In this document: piece by piece, positions 25,726 through 34,015 of the stretch
Numbering within the stretch: position 1 is the stretch's first letter
Layout: each line of letters begins with the position of its first letter
Assembly (NCBI GenBank): GCA_964528425.1
Contig: CAZGTD010000008.1
Coordinates: 7,236 to 71,235, forward strand
DNA from: UBA3263 sp964528425
GTDB lineage: Bacteria; Bacteroidota; Bacteroidia; Bacteroidales; Muribaculaceae
Direction of reading: 5' to 3'
DNA length: 64,000 nucleotides
The notes under the pieces: model-generated
Database searches by the model: none
The model's input: the letters and a program-made list of their open reading frames with translations, nothing else
What the model was told of the DNA's origin: nothing
Made by a program: the position numbers and the translations under genes

Positions 25726-26708
25726 AACAAGTCAGCATTGTTATACTCAACTGGAACGGCATTAACCTCCTGAAGGAATATCTTCCGCGCGTTCTGGAAG
25801 CTTCCGATCTGGAACTGTCGGAAGTAATCGTTGCCGACAACGGTTCAACCGACGGCTCGCTCGACTACGTCCGTTGGCTCGGCATCCCCACAATAGAATT
25901 CACCGAGAATCATGGTTTTGCCGGAGGCTATAACCTGGCAATCGACAAGATTCAAACGCCCTATACCATTCTGTTGAACTCCGACGTAGCTCCGCGCAAG
26001 GGCTGGGACCGCATACTCTACGACTATATGCAGAAGCACCCTGAAGTAGGCGCATGCCAGCCCAAAATTCTCAGTTGGCACAACCCTAAAAAATTCGAAT
26101 ATGCCGGCGCTGCCGGGGGCTTCCTCGACCGCAACGGCTACCCCTATTGTCGCGGGCGCATTTTCTCGACGGTCGAAACCGACAACGGCCAATACGACGA
26201 ACCGATGCTCTGCGACTGGGCCACCGGCGCCGCCCTGATGGTGCGCACGCAGCTTTACCGCAGCGTTGGCGGACTCGACGAAAGCTTTTTTGCCCACATG
26301 GAGGAGATTGACCTTTGCTGGCGCATGCGGCTGCAGGGCATGGCCATCGCCGTTGTTCCCGCCGCTGAGGTTGAACATCTGGGCGGGGGTTCCCTGCCGA
26401 TGGGCAATCCGCGGAAGACCTACCTCAACTTCCGCAATAATCTTTTGCTTCTCCATAAAAACCTGCCGGAAGCGGACCGCAAAAAAGCTCTTTTCCGGCG
26501 CAGGCTTCTCGACACTGTTGCCTGGGCCAAAAGCGTAGTCAGCTTCAACTTCGCCGACGCGCGCGCCATTCTGAAGGCTCACCGCGACTACCGCAAAATG
26601 GCTCCCGCCGCACGGTTGTCGGGCGCCGGAACGAACCTGCTGGCCGGTCGGCCGAACATTCTGGTGCAATACTTTCTTCGCGGGAAAAATAAGTACTCTA
26701 AAATCTAA
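25722..26708 (+). CDS. Family 2 glycosyltransferase
   Basis: A 328-aa GT-A fold enzyme. SIVILNWNGINLL and VIVADNGSTDGS form the nucleotide-sugar site, and LLNSDVAP carries the metal-binding DxD equivalent (SDV). MEEIDLCWRM matches the ED motif of the acceptor side. It has no transmembrane segment and is therefore cytosolic or peripheral. Close relatives build surface polysaccharides; the substrate is not predictable. It overlaps mtaB by four bases, a gene pair found often in Bacteroidales (recollection, not checked). Confidence 0.88.
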   Translation: MKQVSIVILNWNGINLLKEYLPRVLEASDLELSEVIVADNGSTDGSLDYVRWLGIPTIEFTENHGFAGGYNLAIDKIQTPYTILLNSDVAPRKGWDRILYDYMQKHPEVGACQPKILSWHNPKKFEYAGAAGGFLDRNGYPYCRGRIFSTVETDNGQYDEPMLCDWATGAALMVRTQLYRSVGGLDESFFAHMEEIDLCWRMRLQGMAIAVVPAAEVEHLGGGSLPMGNPRKTYLNFRNNLLLLHKNLPEADRKKALFRRRLLDTVAWAKSVVSFNFADARAILKAHRDYRKMAPAARLSGAGTNLLAGRPNILVQYFLRGKNKYSKI

Positions 26709-26730
26709 AACTCAAAAGGGAATAACCGCT

Positions 26731-26767
26731 CGGTCAGGGACGCCAATATCCTGTGCGTTCCTGACCG
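26731..26767 (+). terminator. Long hairpin after the GT2 gene
   Basis: Arms at 26731-26743 and 26755-26767 pair over 13 bp with one G-T wobble (CGGTCAGGGACGC versus GCGTTCCTGACCG), with an 11-nt loop. It lies 23 bp after the GT2 stop and about 97 bp before sodB. No T-run follows, so it may be a terminator without a tail, or a regulatory element for sodB. Confidence 0.5.
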
Positions 26768-26863
26768 ATTTACAACTGTTGCTTAATGTTAAAAATACGC
26801 TGTTTCAGAACTTTTGCGTCTGCAACCGCGTTTTTACAATGAAATCTAAAAAACGACAAAACT

Positions 26864-27439
26864 ATGAAATACATCCAACCTGAACTCCCTTACGATTCTG
26901 CTGCTTTGGCGCCCGCTATCAGTGAAGAAACCGTTCGCTTCCACTACGGAAAACACGAAAAGGCCTACATTGATAACCTCAACGCAATGATCAAAGACAC
27001 TCATTTTGAAGATATGAGTCTTGAGGAAATCATTTGCGAATCAGACGGTGCATTGTTCAACAATGCCTCGCAGGCTTGGAACCATATATTCTACTTTTTC
27101 TCGCTCAGCCCCGACGGCGGCGGCGAACCGGGCGGTGAACTCCGCCGCGCCATTGACCGCGACTTCGGCTCCTTTGACAAATTCAAGGAAGACTTTGTCA
27201 AGGCAGGCACCGGACTATTCGGCAGCGGTTGGGTATGGCTATCGAAAGATGCCGACGGGAAACTATTCATTCAGGCCGACTCAAACGCCGGTAATCCAAT
27301 GACCACCGGACTGACCCCGCTGCTCACCTTCGACGTTTGGGAACATGCCTACTACCTCGACTATCAAAACCGGCGCGCCGACGCGCTCAACGCCCTTTGG
27401 AACATTGTTGACTGGGACGTTGTTGAAAGCCGATACTAA
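26864..27439 (+). CDS. sodB: Superoxide dismutase (Fe/Mn family, Fe-type residues)
   Basis: Converts superoxide to hydrogen peroxide and oxygen in the cytoplasm. The 191-aa protein has all four metal ligands in their motifs: FHYGKHEKAY, NNASQAWNHIFYF, and FDVWEHAYYLDYQNRR, which supplies an Asp and a His. The Gln in SQAWNH is the position that typifies Fe-dependent or cambialistic enzymes, as known in Bacteroides and Porphyromonas. No convincing TAnnTTTG promoter was found in the 155 bp upstream; only a weak AACTTTTG sits at 26809-26816. Confidence 0.97.
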   Translation: MKYIQPELPYDSAALAPAISEETVRFHYGKHEKAYIDNLNAMIKDTHFEDMSLEEIICESDGALFNNASQAWNHIFYFFSLSPDGGGEPGGELRRAIDRDFGSFDKFKEDFVKAGTGLFGSGWVWLSKDADGKLFIQADSNAGNPMTTGLTPLLTFDVWEHAYYLDYQNRRADALNALWNIVDWDVVESRY

Positions 27440-27512
27440 ACTGACTAATTTTTGAGTTTAACATAATACAAAAAGATACAAGAAAGCAATAAGCATAATG
27501 TGATGAATGGAG

Positions 27513-27545
27513 AGAGAGGCACGCGTGAGCGCCCCTCTTTTTCTC
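27513..27545 (+). terminator. Rho-independent terminator of sodB
   Basis: AGAGAGGC at 27513-27520 and GCCCCTCT at 27531-27538 form a stem with one A-C mismatch and a 10-nt loop, followed by TTTTTCTCT. It lies 74 bp after the sodB stop. Confidence 0.65.
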
Positions 27546-27571
27546 TATGTAGGGTCGCGGTCCGGAATAAG

Positions 27572-27603
27572 TTTGCCGGCCACGATTTTTTTTCGTAAAT
27601 TTG
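27572..27603 (+). promoter_or_regulatory. Promoter of the GtrA-sulfatase pair
   Basis: TTTG at 27572-27575, 20 bp, TAAATTTG at 27596-27603, directly downstream of the sodB terminator. It contains TTTTCGTAA, a string also seen in the promoters at 18551 and 36611. Confidence 0.75.
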
Positions 27604-27633
27604 CGGCATCAAACACCAAAATAGTTAACCTTG

Positions 27634-28158
27634 ATGCGGAGGCCGGCATTTTTCAACACTTTCATGGAAAGCAACGGAATCGTTTTTACGTTTCTGCGGT
27701 CGACCATATCATCTCAAATCAGCTCGTGGACCGACATGATTCTCAGCTTCGTATTCTATGCGTGGGTCCACCTGTATCCCTGGCTGGCAACCGCTTTAGG
27801 AGCATTTTTCGGCGGTGTTGTAAACTGTATTATCGGCTATAATTTCACTTTCCATGCCCAAGGTCAGGACAAACGCGCCGTAATGTTCAAATTTTTTCTG
27901 ATATGGCTCGGATCGCTGATTCTTAACTCCGCCGGCACCGAAGGTCTGTTTCACGCGCTGCGCAGTTGGTCATGGCTTGAACAACTGGGCTTTAAACCCG
28001 ACGGCTACTTCGCCGCAGCCCGTCTGACAGTTTCACTGATAGTTTCACTGGCCTGGAACTTCCTGCTCCAGCGTTGGTTTGTATTCTCCCCCACCCGCTT
28101 CGACAAAACAGCTATAAACATAGTAGACCATCTGACTCCAACCCGCATTATAAAATGA
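27634..28158 (+). CDS. GtrA-like membrane protein
   Basis: A protein of about 174 aa with four predicted transmembrane segments (about residues 28-42, 45-62, 82-100 and 128-148). The motif FFGGVVNCIIGYNFTF in the second helix and a NFLLQRWFVF ending are typical of the GtrA/DPMS family, which helps move lipid-linked sugars across the inner membrane or modulates glycosyltransferases. The start is uncertain between ATG 27634 and ATG 27664. The stop overlaps the sulfatase ATG (ATGA). Confidence 0.8.
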   Translation: MRRPAFFNTFMESNGIVFTFLRSTISSQISSWTDMILSFVFYAWVHLYPWLATALGAFFGGVVNCIIGYNFTFHAQGQDKRAVMFKFFLIWLGSLILNSAGTEGLFHALRSWSWLEQLGFKPDGYFAAARLTVSLIVSLAWNFLLQRWFVFSPTRFDKTAINIVDHLTPTRIIK

Positions 28159-29687
28159 AAAAATCACTTCCCCTCAGCCTTATGCTCCTATCCGCGGCCG
28201 GTGCAATGACTGCCCAGCAGCGTCCGAATGTTATATTTCTTGTTGCCGACGACCTCGGATTCGGCGATTTAAGCTGCTTCGGCGGCACAGAACCCACGCC
28301 CAACACCGACTCGCTGGCAGCTTCCGGTCTTCGCTTCAACAATGCTCACGCAACCGCAGCAACCTCAACGCCGTCGCGCTACTCGATTCTTACAGGTCAA
28401 TATCCCTGGCGCAAGCGAGGCACCAATGTGCTCCAGGGCAATGCGGGCCTGATTATCGGCCCCGAGCAGTACACTGTTGCCCGAATGTTTCAGGATGCCG
28501 GCTACAAGACCGCAGCCATCGGCAAATGGCACCTGGGCATCGGCTCGGCAGCCGGCAAACAAGACTGGAACGGAACTCTCGACCACACTCCGCGCCACAT
28601 AGGCTTCGACTATCACTATATTCAGGCGGCAACGGCCGACCGCGTGCCCTGCGTCTACATCGAACAGGACACCATTGCAAACCGCGACCCCGAATCGCCC
28701 ATCGAAGTAAGCTACGCCAAAAACTTCCCCGGCGAACCCACCGGCCTGACCCACCGCTCAGCCCTGAAGCTCGACTGGACCCACGGCCATAACCAAACTA
28801 TCGTTGACTCCATTTCGCGCATCGGCTATAGCCGCGGAGGCGGACGTGCACTCTGGCGCGATGAAAACATCGCCGACTCCATTGCCGAACACTCGCGCCG
28901 CTTCATCATGGAACATCGCGACGAACCCTTCTTTATGTGGCTCTGCACTAACGACGTTCACGTTCCCCGCTGGCCCCACGCGCGTTTCCGCGGTAAATCG
29001 CCCATGGGCCTGCGCGGCGATGCCATATCGTCGTTTGACTGGACTGTTGGCCAGGTTCTGGCCGCCCTTGATTCGGCCGGCGTGCGCGAAAACACCCTGA
29101 TTATCCTCACCTCCGACAACGGCCCGGTTATGGACGACGGATATGACGACAAAGCCTACGAACGCCTTGGCACTCATCAACCCACCGGCGGCTCGCGCGG
29201 CGACAAATATTCCAACTACGAAGGCGGAACGCGTGTGCCGCTGATAGTCAGCTGGCCTGCCCAGATCAAGCCTGAGGCAGAACCGCGCGAAACTCTCATG
29301 AGCCTTATTGACCTTTTCGGATCTTCGGCCGCGCTTATTGATGCCAAACTTCCCGAAGGTGCCGCGCCCGATACCCGCAACATGCTTGACCAGCTGATTG
29401 GCCGCAGCGATGCCGACCGACCCTGGGTTGCCGAGCTCGGCCAGTCAATGTCTATTAGCTTCCGCACCCCCGACTGGAAGTTCATCCCCGCCGGAAAATT
29501 CGACGGCCCGCTCCTCTCTTGGCCCGCAACCGGCCATATAGGCGGCACTATCCAACTCGGCGAATCGCGTCAGCCCCAACTCTACGACATGGTCAACGAT
29601 CCGGGCGAAACAACCGACCTTGCTCCCCAAATGCCCGCAGAAGTAATCAACACCTTCAATAACCTCCACGACCTCATCGCCAAATAA
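28155..29687 (+). CDS. Secreted or periplasmic S1-family sulfatase (serine type)
   Basis: A 510-aa enzyme with a signal peptide (MKKSLPLSLMLLSAAGAMTA). The N-terminal PNVIFLVADDLGFGD provides metal-binding aspartates. The modification site is Ser71 in STPSR (S-x-P-S-R), so an anaerobic sulfatase-maturating enzyme must convert a serine, not cysteine, to formylglycine; GKWHLGIG and TSDNGPVMDD complete the active site. The ATG at 28155 overlaps the GtrA stop. Bacteroidales sulfatases of this kind desulfate host glycans such as mucin O-glycans or glycosaminoglycans. No maturase gene lies in this window. Confidence 0.93.
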   Translation: MKKSLPLSLMLLSAAGAMTAQQRPNVIFLVADDLGFGDLSCFGGTEPTPNTDSLAASGLRFNNAHATAATSTPSRYSILTGQYPWRKRGTNVLQGNAGLIIGPEQYTVARMFQDAGYKTAAIGKWHLGIGSAAGKQDWNGTLDHTPRHIGFDYHYIQAATADRVPCVYIEQDTIANRDPESPIEVSYAKNFPGEPTGLTHRSALKLDWTHGHNQTIVDSISRIGYSRGGGRALWRDENIADSIAEHSRRFIMEHRDEPFFMWLCTNDVHVPRWPHARFRGKSPMGLRGDAISSFDWTVGQVLAALDSAGVRENTLIILTSDNGPVMDDGYDDKAYERLGTHQPTGGSRGDKYSNYEGGTRVPLIVSWPAQIKPEAEPRETLMSLIDLFGSSAALIDAKLPEGAAPDTRNMLDQLIGRSDADRPWVAELGQSMSISFRTPDWKFIPAGKFDGPLLSWPATGHIGGTIQLGESRQPQLYDMVNDPGETTDLAPQMPAEVINTFNNLHDLIAK

Positions 29688-29690
29688 CTC

Positions 29691-30081
29691 TTGCCGCCAA
29701 GGAGGTATGCGACGCATAATCCTTTCATCGCTTGCACTGACTTTGTAATCCTGGCCGGCTCTCTGACAAAGGGCGAAGTCGCTAATCTTGGCAAATTGCC
29801 ATTGTGGGTTGTTCGAGGGCTCAATGACCGTGAGGATGCAATATCGCGAACCGACAATATGGTCAAGAATATAAAAAAGAGCAATCCAGATGACGCGCGA
29901 ATCTGCAAGAGGACGGCCGACCGGTTCATCCGGGAATTGAAATAACAACGAAGTTGTTGACCAATTCCTACAAGGGCTTGACTCTTCGGGAAGGATCGGC
30001 CGCAAAACGGAAAAGTCGAAGCCAGAGGCCAAGAAGTCCGATGGGGCCAAGACGTTGGTAAACGCTGAATTGGTGGCTTCG
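29691..30081 (+). other. Gene-poor spacer with two possible coding remnants in different frames
   Basis: After the sulfatase stop there is no intact recognisable gene for about 400 bp. One open frame (29691-29945) ends ICKRTADRFIRELK, and a second frame takes over immediately (from 29941, NNNEVVDQFLQGLDSSG) and runs Lys/Glu-rich for about 50 codons. The join looks like a single gene broken by a one-base frameshift, but neither part matches a family I know. No standard start or promoter is clear. Confidence 0.3.
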
Positions 30082-30090
30082 CCAAAAATA

Positions 30091-30134
30091 AATTGCACTC
30101 CAAAAGTTGGATATCCAACCTTTGGAGTGCAATT
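30091..30134. terminator. 44-nt near-perfect palindrome, probable bidirectional terminator
   Basis: Two 22-nt arms (30091-30112 and 30113-30134) with one mismatch and no loop; the left arm begins AATTGCACTCCAAAA. It lies 16 bp past the pgi stop. On the minus strand the stem is followed by TTTATTTTTGG, which fits termination of pgi; on the plus strand it is followed by CTATTAGTTT. Confidence 0.65.
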
Positions 30135-30150
30135 CTATTAGTTTATGGGT

Positions 30151-31473
30151 TTAGAGGCGGGCGCGGATGGCTGCGGTTTCGGCTTCGTAGCCGGGCTTTT
30201 CGAGTAGCGCGAACATGTTGCGCTTATAGTCCTCTACGCCGGGCTGGTTAAAGGGATTAACGCCGAGCATATAGCCGCTGATACCGCAGGCTATTTCGAA
30301 GAAATAAATCAGCTGGCCGAGGTTATATTCCGAAATTTCGGAGATTTCAATGCGCAGGTTGGGAACGCCGCCGTCGATATGCGCCAGGCGGGTGCCGATT
30401 TCGGCCATCTTATTAACATGGTCTACCGATTTGCCGGCAATGAAATTCAAGCCATCGAGATTCTGGTCATCGTTTGGAATAACAACCGAGCGCTGAGGCT
30501 TTTCAACGGAGATTACGGTCTCAAATATGGTGCGTTCGCCATCTTGAATCCACTGGCCCATGGAGTGAAGGTCGGTAGAATTATCAACAGCGGCGGGGAA
30601 GATGCCTTTGTGATCCTTGCCCTCCGATTCGCCGTAGAGCTGCTTCCACCATTCGGCAAAGAAATGCAGCTTGGGATTGTAGTTAACAAGGATTTCGGTT
30701 TTCTTGCCGGCGCGATAAAGGGCATTGCGGGTCATTGCATAGAGTTCGGCAGGATTGCCCGGCTTGGCGCAGATTACTTCCATATCGGCAGCGCCCTGCA
30801 GCAGCGCGCGGATGTTGAAGCCGGCAACAGCGATGGGGAGCAGACCCACGGGAGAAAGCACCGAGAAACGACCGCCCACGTTATCGTCGATAACGAACGT
30901 TGCGTAGCCCTCGTCGGTAGCCAGCGAGCGGAGGGCGCCGCGCTTAGCGTCGGTGATGGCCACAGTAAGCTTCGCAGCTTCTTCGCGACCTACTTTCTCC
31001 TCGAGCATCGAGCGGAGCAGACGGAAAGCGATTGCGGGTTCGGTAGTGGTGCCTGATTTGGAAATTACTATGATGCCGAAGCGTTTGTCGGCCAAATAAT
31101 CCATAAGTTCGGCCAGATAATCCTCGCCGATGTTCTGACCGGCAAAAAGGATTTCGGGCTTGGTAGGAACAAACTGGTTTTTCAGGGCCTCTACAACGGC
31201 TTTGGCGCCGAGATAGGAGCCGCCGATGCCGATGCAGACAACGGCTTCACACTCGGCTCTCAGGACATTGGCCACAGAGGTTATCTCCTCAATCAGGTCA
31301 GAGTTGATAGTGTTGCTCGGAAGATTTACCCAACCGAGAAAATCATTACCTGCGCCGGTGCCTTCCAGAACGGTTTTCAAGGCCTGCTCGGCTTCGGGTT
31401 TGAGGTTTTCGATGTCGGCCAGCGAAAGGCCTTGGGTAGTAGCGTTTTTAATGTTAATATCGAATGTTTCCAT
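30151..31473 (-). CDS. pgi: Glucose-6-phosphate isomerase
   Basis: Interconverts glucose-6-phosphate and fructose-6-phosphate in glycolysis and gluconeogenesis. The 440-aa protein is of the shorter bacterial type. Signatures are CIGIGGSYLGAKAVVEAL, VISKSGTTTEPAIAFRLL (phosphate-binding), and HIDGGVPNLRIEI near the C-terminus. It is the last gene of the gltX-argC-lysS-gpsA-pgi run, starting 12 bp after gpsA, and terminates at the palindrome 30091-30134. Confidence 0.97.
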   Translation of the reverse strand: METFDINIKNATTQGLSLADIENLKPEAEQALKTVLEGTGAGNDFLGWVNLPSNTINSDLIEEITSVANVLRAECEAVVCIGIGGSYLGAKAVVEALKNQFVPTKPEILFAGQNIGEDYLAELMDYLADKRFGIIVISKSGTTTEPAIAFRLLRSMLEEKVGREEAAKLTVAITDAKRGALRSLATDEGYATFVIDDNVGGRFSVLSPVGLLPIAVAGFNIRALLQGAADMEVICAKPGNPAELYAMTRNALYRAGKKTEILVNYNPKLHFFAEWWKQLYGESEGKDHKGIFPAAVDNSTDLHSMGQWIQDGERTIFETVISVEKPQRSVVIPNDDQNLDGLNFIAGKSVDHVNKMAEIGTRLAHIDGGVPNLRIEISEISEYNLGQLIYFFEIACGISGYMLGVNPFNQPGVEDYKRNMFALLEKPGYEAETAAIRARL

Positions 31474-31485
31474 ATTGAATTTGAA

Positions 31486-32496
31486 TTAGGTCAGGTGAAT
31501 TGCTATGCGTGAAATTGCGCGGCGCGGCATAACTCCTTCATATAAGATTGAATATAAACCGTCGAGAATCGGCATATCAACCCCATATTTCTCGTTTATT
31601 TCATGAATGCATTTAGTTCCGAAATAACCTTCGGCAGTCTGTTCCATTTCCATTCGCGTGGCTTTTACGGAATAGCCCTTACCGATCATGGAGCCGAAGT
31701 TATGGTTTCTCGAAAATTTCGAATATGCCGTTACTAACAGGTCTCCCAGATAAACGGAGTCGCAGATGTTTCGCGGCCGCGGATCAACAGCGTCGACAAA
31801 ACGCTCCATTTCGCGAACGGCGTTTGAAACGAGCATCGCGGTGAAATTATCGCCCCCTTTCATGCCGTGGATGATGCCGGCAACAATGGCATATACGTTC
31901 TTCAAAACCGCCGCATACTCTATGCCCTGAACGTCGAGCGAAATAATGGTGCGCACCGAGTGCGAGCCAATCATCTTACCGAAAGCTTCTGCACGTTCGG
32001 GGTCTGCGCAACCGATAGTCAGATAGCTGATTCTGTCGAGGGCCACTTCTTCGGCGTGGCATGGACCGCCGATAACGAGCACACGGTCAGGGGCCACACC
32101 ATATTTGCTGACCATATAGTCGGCAATCGTAAGATTAACTTCCGGAACTATGCCCTTAATTGCCGAAACTATGGTCTTGTTATCCAGAGGTTCGGTAATT
32201 TTTTCCATGTGCGACAGAAAATAGGGCGAAGGGGTGGCCATAAGCAACGTATCGGCCATACGCACGGCCTCGTTGATGTCTGATGTGAAATGGATGCGGT
32301 TAACATCAAATTCAACATCGGTCAGATACGCCGGGTTATGTCCGCACTCGCGGAACTCCTGAATGCGGTCGTCGCGACGCATATACCAGACGATATGCCT
32401 GCAGTTGCGCAACAACATTTTCGCCAGGGCGGTAGCCCAGGAGCCGCCGCCCATCACGGCAACGGTTCGCATGGCGGTTTCGTCGGTCAAAGCCAT
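31486..32496 (-). CDS. gpsA: NAD(P)H-dependent glycerol-3-phosphate dehydrogenase
   Basis: Reduces dihydroxyacetone phosphate to sn-glycerol-3-phosphate for phospholipid synthesis. The 336-aa protein begins, after a short leader, with the dinucleotide-binding fold VAVMGGGSWATALAKML. The catalytic Lys lies in AAVLKNVYAIVAGI and the substrate site in GGDNFTAML. The ATG directly abuts the lysS stop (TAAATG), so expression is coupled to lysS. Confidence 0.96.
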   Translation of the reverse strand: MALTDETAMRTVAVMGGGSWATALAKMLLRNCRHIVWYMRRDDRIQEFRECGHNPAYLTDVEFDVNRIHFTSDINEAVRMADTLLMATPSPYFLSHMEKITEPLDNKTIVSAIKGIVPEVNLTIADYMVSKYGVAPDRVLVIGGPCHAEEVALDRISYLTIGCADPERAEAFGKMIGSHSVRTIISLDVQGIEYAAVLKNVYAIVAGIIHGMKGGDNFTAMLVSNAVREMERFVDAVDPRPRNICDSVYLGDLLVTAYSKFSRNHNFGSMIGKGYSVKATRMEMEQTAEGYFGTKCIHEINEKYGVDMPILDGLYSILYEGVMPRRAISRIAIHLT

Positions 32497-34002
32497 TTAC
32501 TTTTCGGGTTTCATTTGCGGGAAGAGCAAAACCTCCTGGATTGCCACCTGTCCCGTCATGAGCATTACGAGGCGATCCATACCGATACCCATGCCCGATG
32601 TGGGGGGCATACCGTATTCGAGCGCACGGATGAAGTCATGGTCAATAATCATCGCTTCATCATCGCCTTTCTGCCCGAGTTTCATCTGCTCTACGAAGCG
32701 CTCATACTGGTCAATGGGGTCATTGAGCTCGGAATATGCATTGGCGAGTTCCTTGCCGTTAACCATCAATTCAAAACGCTCGGTCAGTTCTGGATTTGAG
32801 CGATGGCGCTTGGTCAGCGGCGACATTTCAATCGGATAGTCGGTAATGAAAGTGGGCTGGATATAGTTGCCCTCGCACTTTTCGCCAAATATCTCGTCTA
32901 TGATTTTGCCTTTACCCATCGAGGGGTCGATATCTATGTGGAGTTGCTTGCAAACGTCGCGCAACTGGGCTTCGTCCATGCCGGCGATATCAATGCCGGT
33001 GTGCTCCTTGATGGCTTCGAACATGGTTACCCGCTTAAACGGAGCCTTAAAGGAAATTACGTTGTCGCCGACCTTAACTTCGGTAGTGCCGTTAACTTCC
33101 ATACAGATGCGTTCGAGCATCCGCTCGGTGAAGTCCATCATCCAGTTATAATCCTTGTAGGCAACATAGATTTCCATGCAGGTAAACTCAGGATTGTGGG
33201 TACGGTCCATACCTTCGTTGCGGAAGTTGCGCGAGAATTCATAAACGCCTTCGAAACCGCCAACAATCAGACGCTTCAGATATAGCTCGTTGGCAATACG
33301 CAGATATAGCGGAATGTCGAGTGCGTTATGGTGGGTTATGAACGGGCGGGCAGACGCACCGCCGGGAATCGATTGCAGAATCGGGGTGTCAACTTCCATA
33401 TAGCCTGCTTCATTAAAGAAGTTGCGCATGGAATTGAAAACCTTGGTCCGCTTGACGAAAATATCTTTTACGCCTTCGTTGACTATGAGATCGACGTAGC
33501 GGCGACGATAGCGCAGCTCGGGGTCGTCAAACGAGTCATAAACCACTCCATCCTTAACCTTTACGATAGGGAGCGGACGCAGCGACTTGGCCAGAACGAT
33601 AAGCTCTTTGGCGTGAACGGTGATTTCGCCGGTTTTTGTACGGAAAACGAAGCCCTTAACGCCGATAAAGTCACCGATATCAAGCAGTTTCTTGAAAACG
33701 GTGTTGTAAAGCTCCTTGTCTTCGCCGGGACAGATATCATCGCGGCTGATGTAAATTTGAATGCGGCCGCGGTCATCCTTCAGTTCAACGAAGGCTGCTT
33801 TGCCCATGATGCGGCGGCTCATAATGCGGCCGGCCACTGCAACCTCGCGCGGAGGGTCCTGCTCATCGGAAAAGTTAGCGCGGATTTCGTCGGAATAGCC
33901 CGTAACGGGGAATTCTGCGGCTGGATATGGTTCTATGCCGAGCGAGCGCATTTGCTCAAGCGAGTTTCGGCGGATTTGTTCTTGTTCGGAAAGTTGTGCC
34001 AT
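32497..34002 (-). CDS. lysS: Lysyl-tRNA synthetase, class II
   Basis: Charges tRNA-Lys. The 501-aa protein has the OB-fold anticodon-binding domain (about residues 55-165, VAVAGRIMSRRIMGKAAFVEL) and the class II catalytic core. Motif 2 is FRNEGMDRTHNPEFTCMEIY and motif 3 is GMGIGMDRLVMLMTGQ. It is about 70 residues shorter than the longest Bacteroidetes LysRS, ending soon after motif 3, as in E. coli LysRS. It starts 13 bp after the argC stop. Confidence 0.97.
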   Translation of the reverse strand: MAQLSEQEQIRRNSLEQMRSLGIEPYPAAEFPVTGYSDEIRANFSDEQDPPREVAVAGRIMSRRIMGKAAFVELKDDRGRIQIYISRDDICPGEDKELYNTVFKKLLDIGDFIGVKGFVFRTKTGEITVHAKELIVLAKSLRPLPIVKVKDGVVYDSFDDPELRYRRRYVDLIVNEGVKDIFVKRTKVFNSMRNFFNEAGYMEVDTPILQSIPGGASARPFITHHNALDIPLYLRIANELYLKRLIVGGFEGVYEFSRNFRNEGMDRTHNPEFTCMEIYVAYKDYNWMMDFTERMLERICMEVNGTTEVKVGDNVISFKAPFKRVTMFEAIKEHTGIDIAGMDEAQLRDVCKQLHIDIDPSMGKGKIIDEIFGEKCEGNYIQPTFITDYPIEMSPLTKRHRSNPELTERFELMVNGKELANAYSELNDPIDQYERFVEQMKLGQKGDDEAMIIDHDFIRALEYGMPPTSGMGIGMDRLVMLMTGQVAIQEVLLFPQMKPEK

Positions 34003-34015
34003 ATAATTTTAGAGT

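Noticed and set aside
29582..30118. A 178-aa minus-strand gene in the sulfatase-pgi spacer
   Set aside because: It overlaps the sulfatase end and the palindrome and has no recognisable domain; the plus-strand frames look more protein-like.
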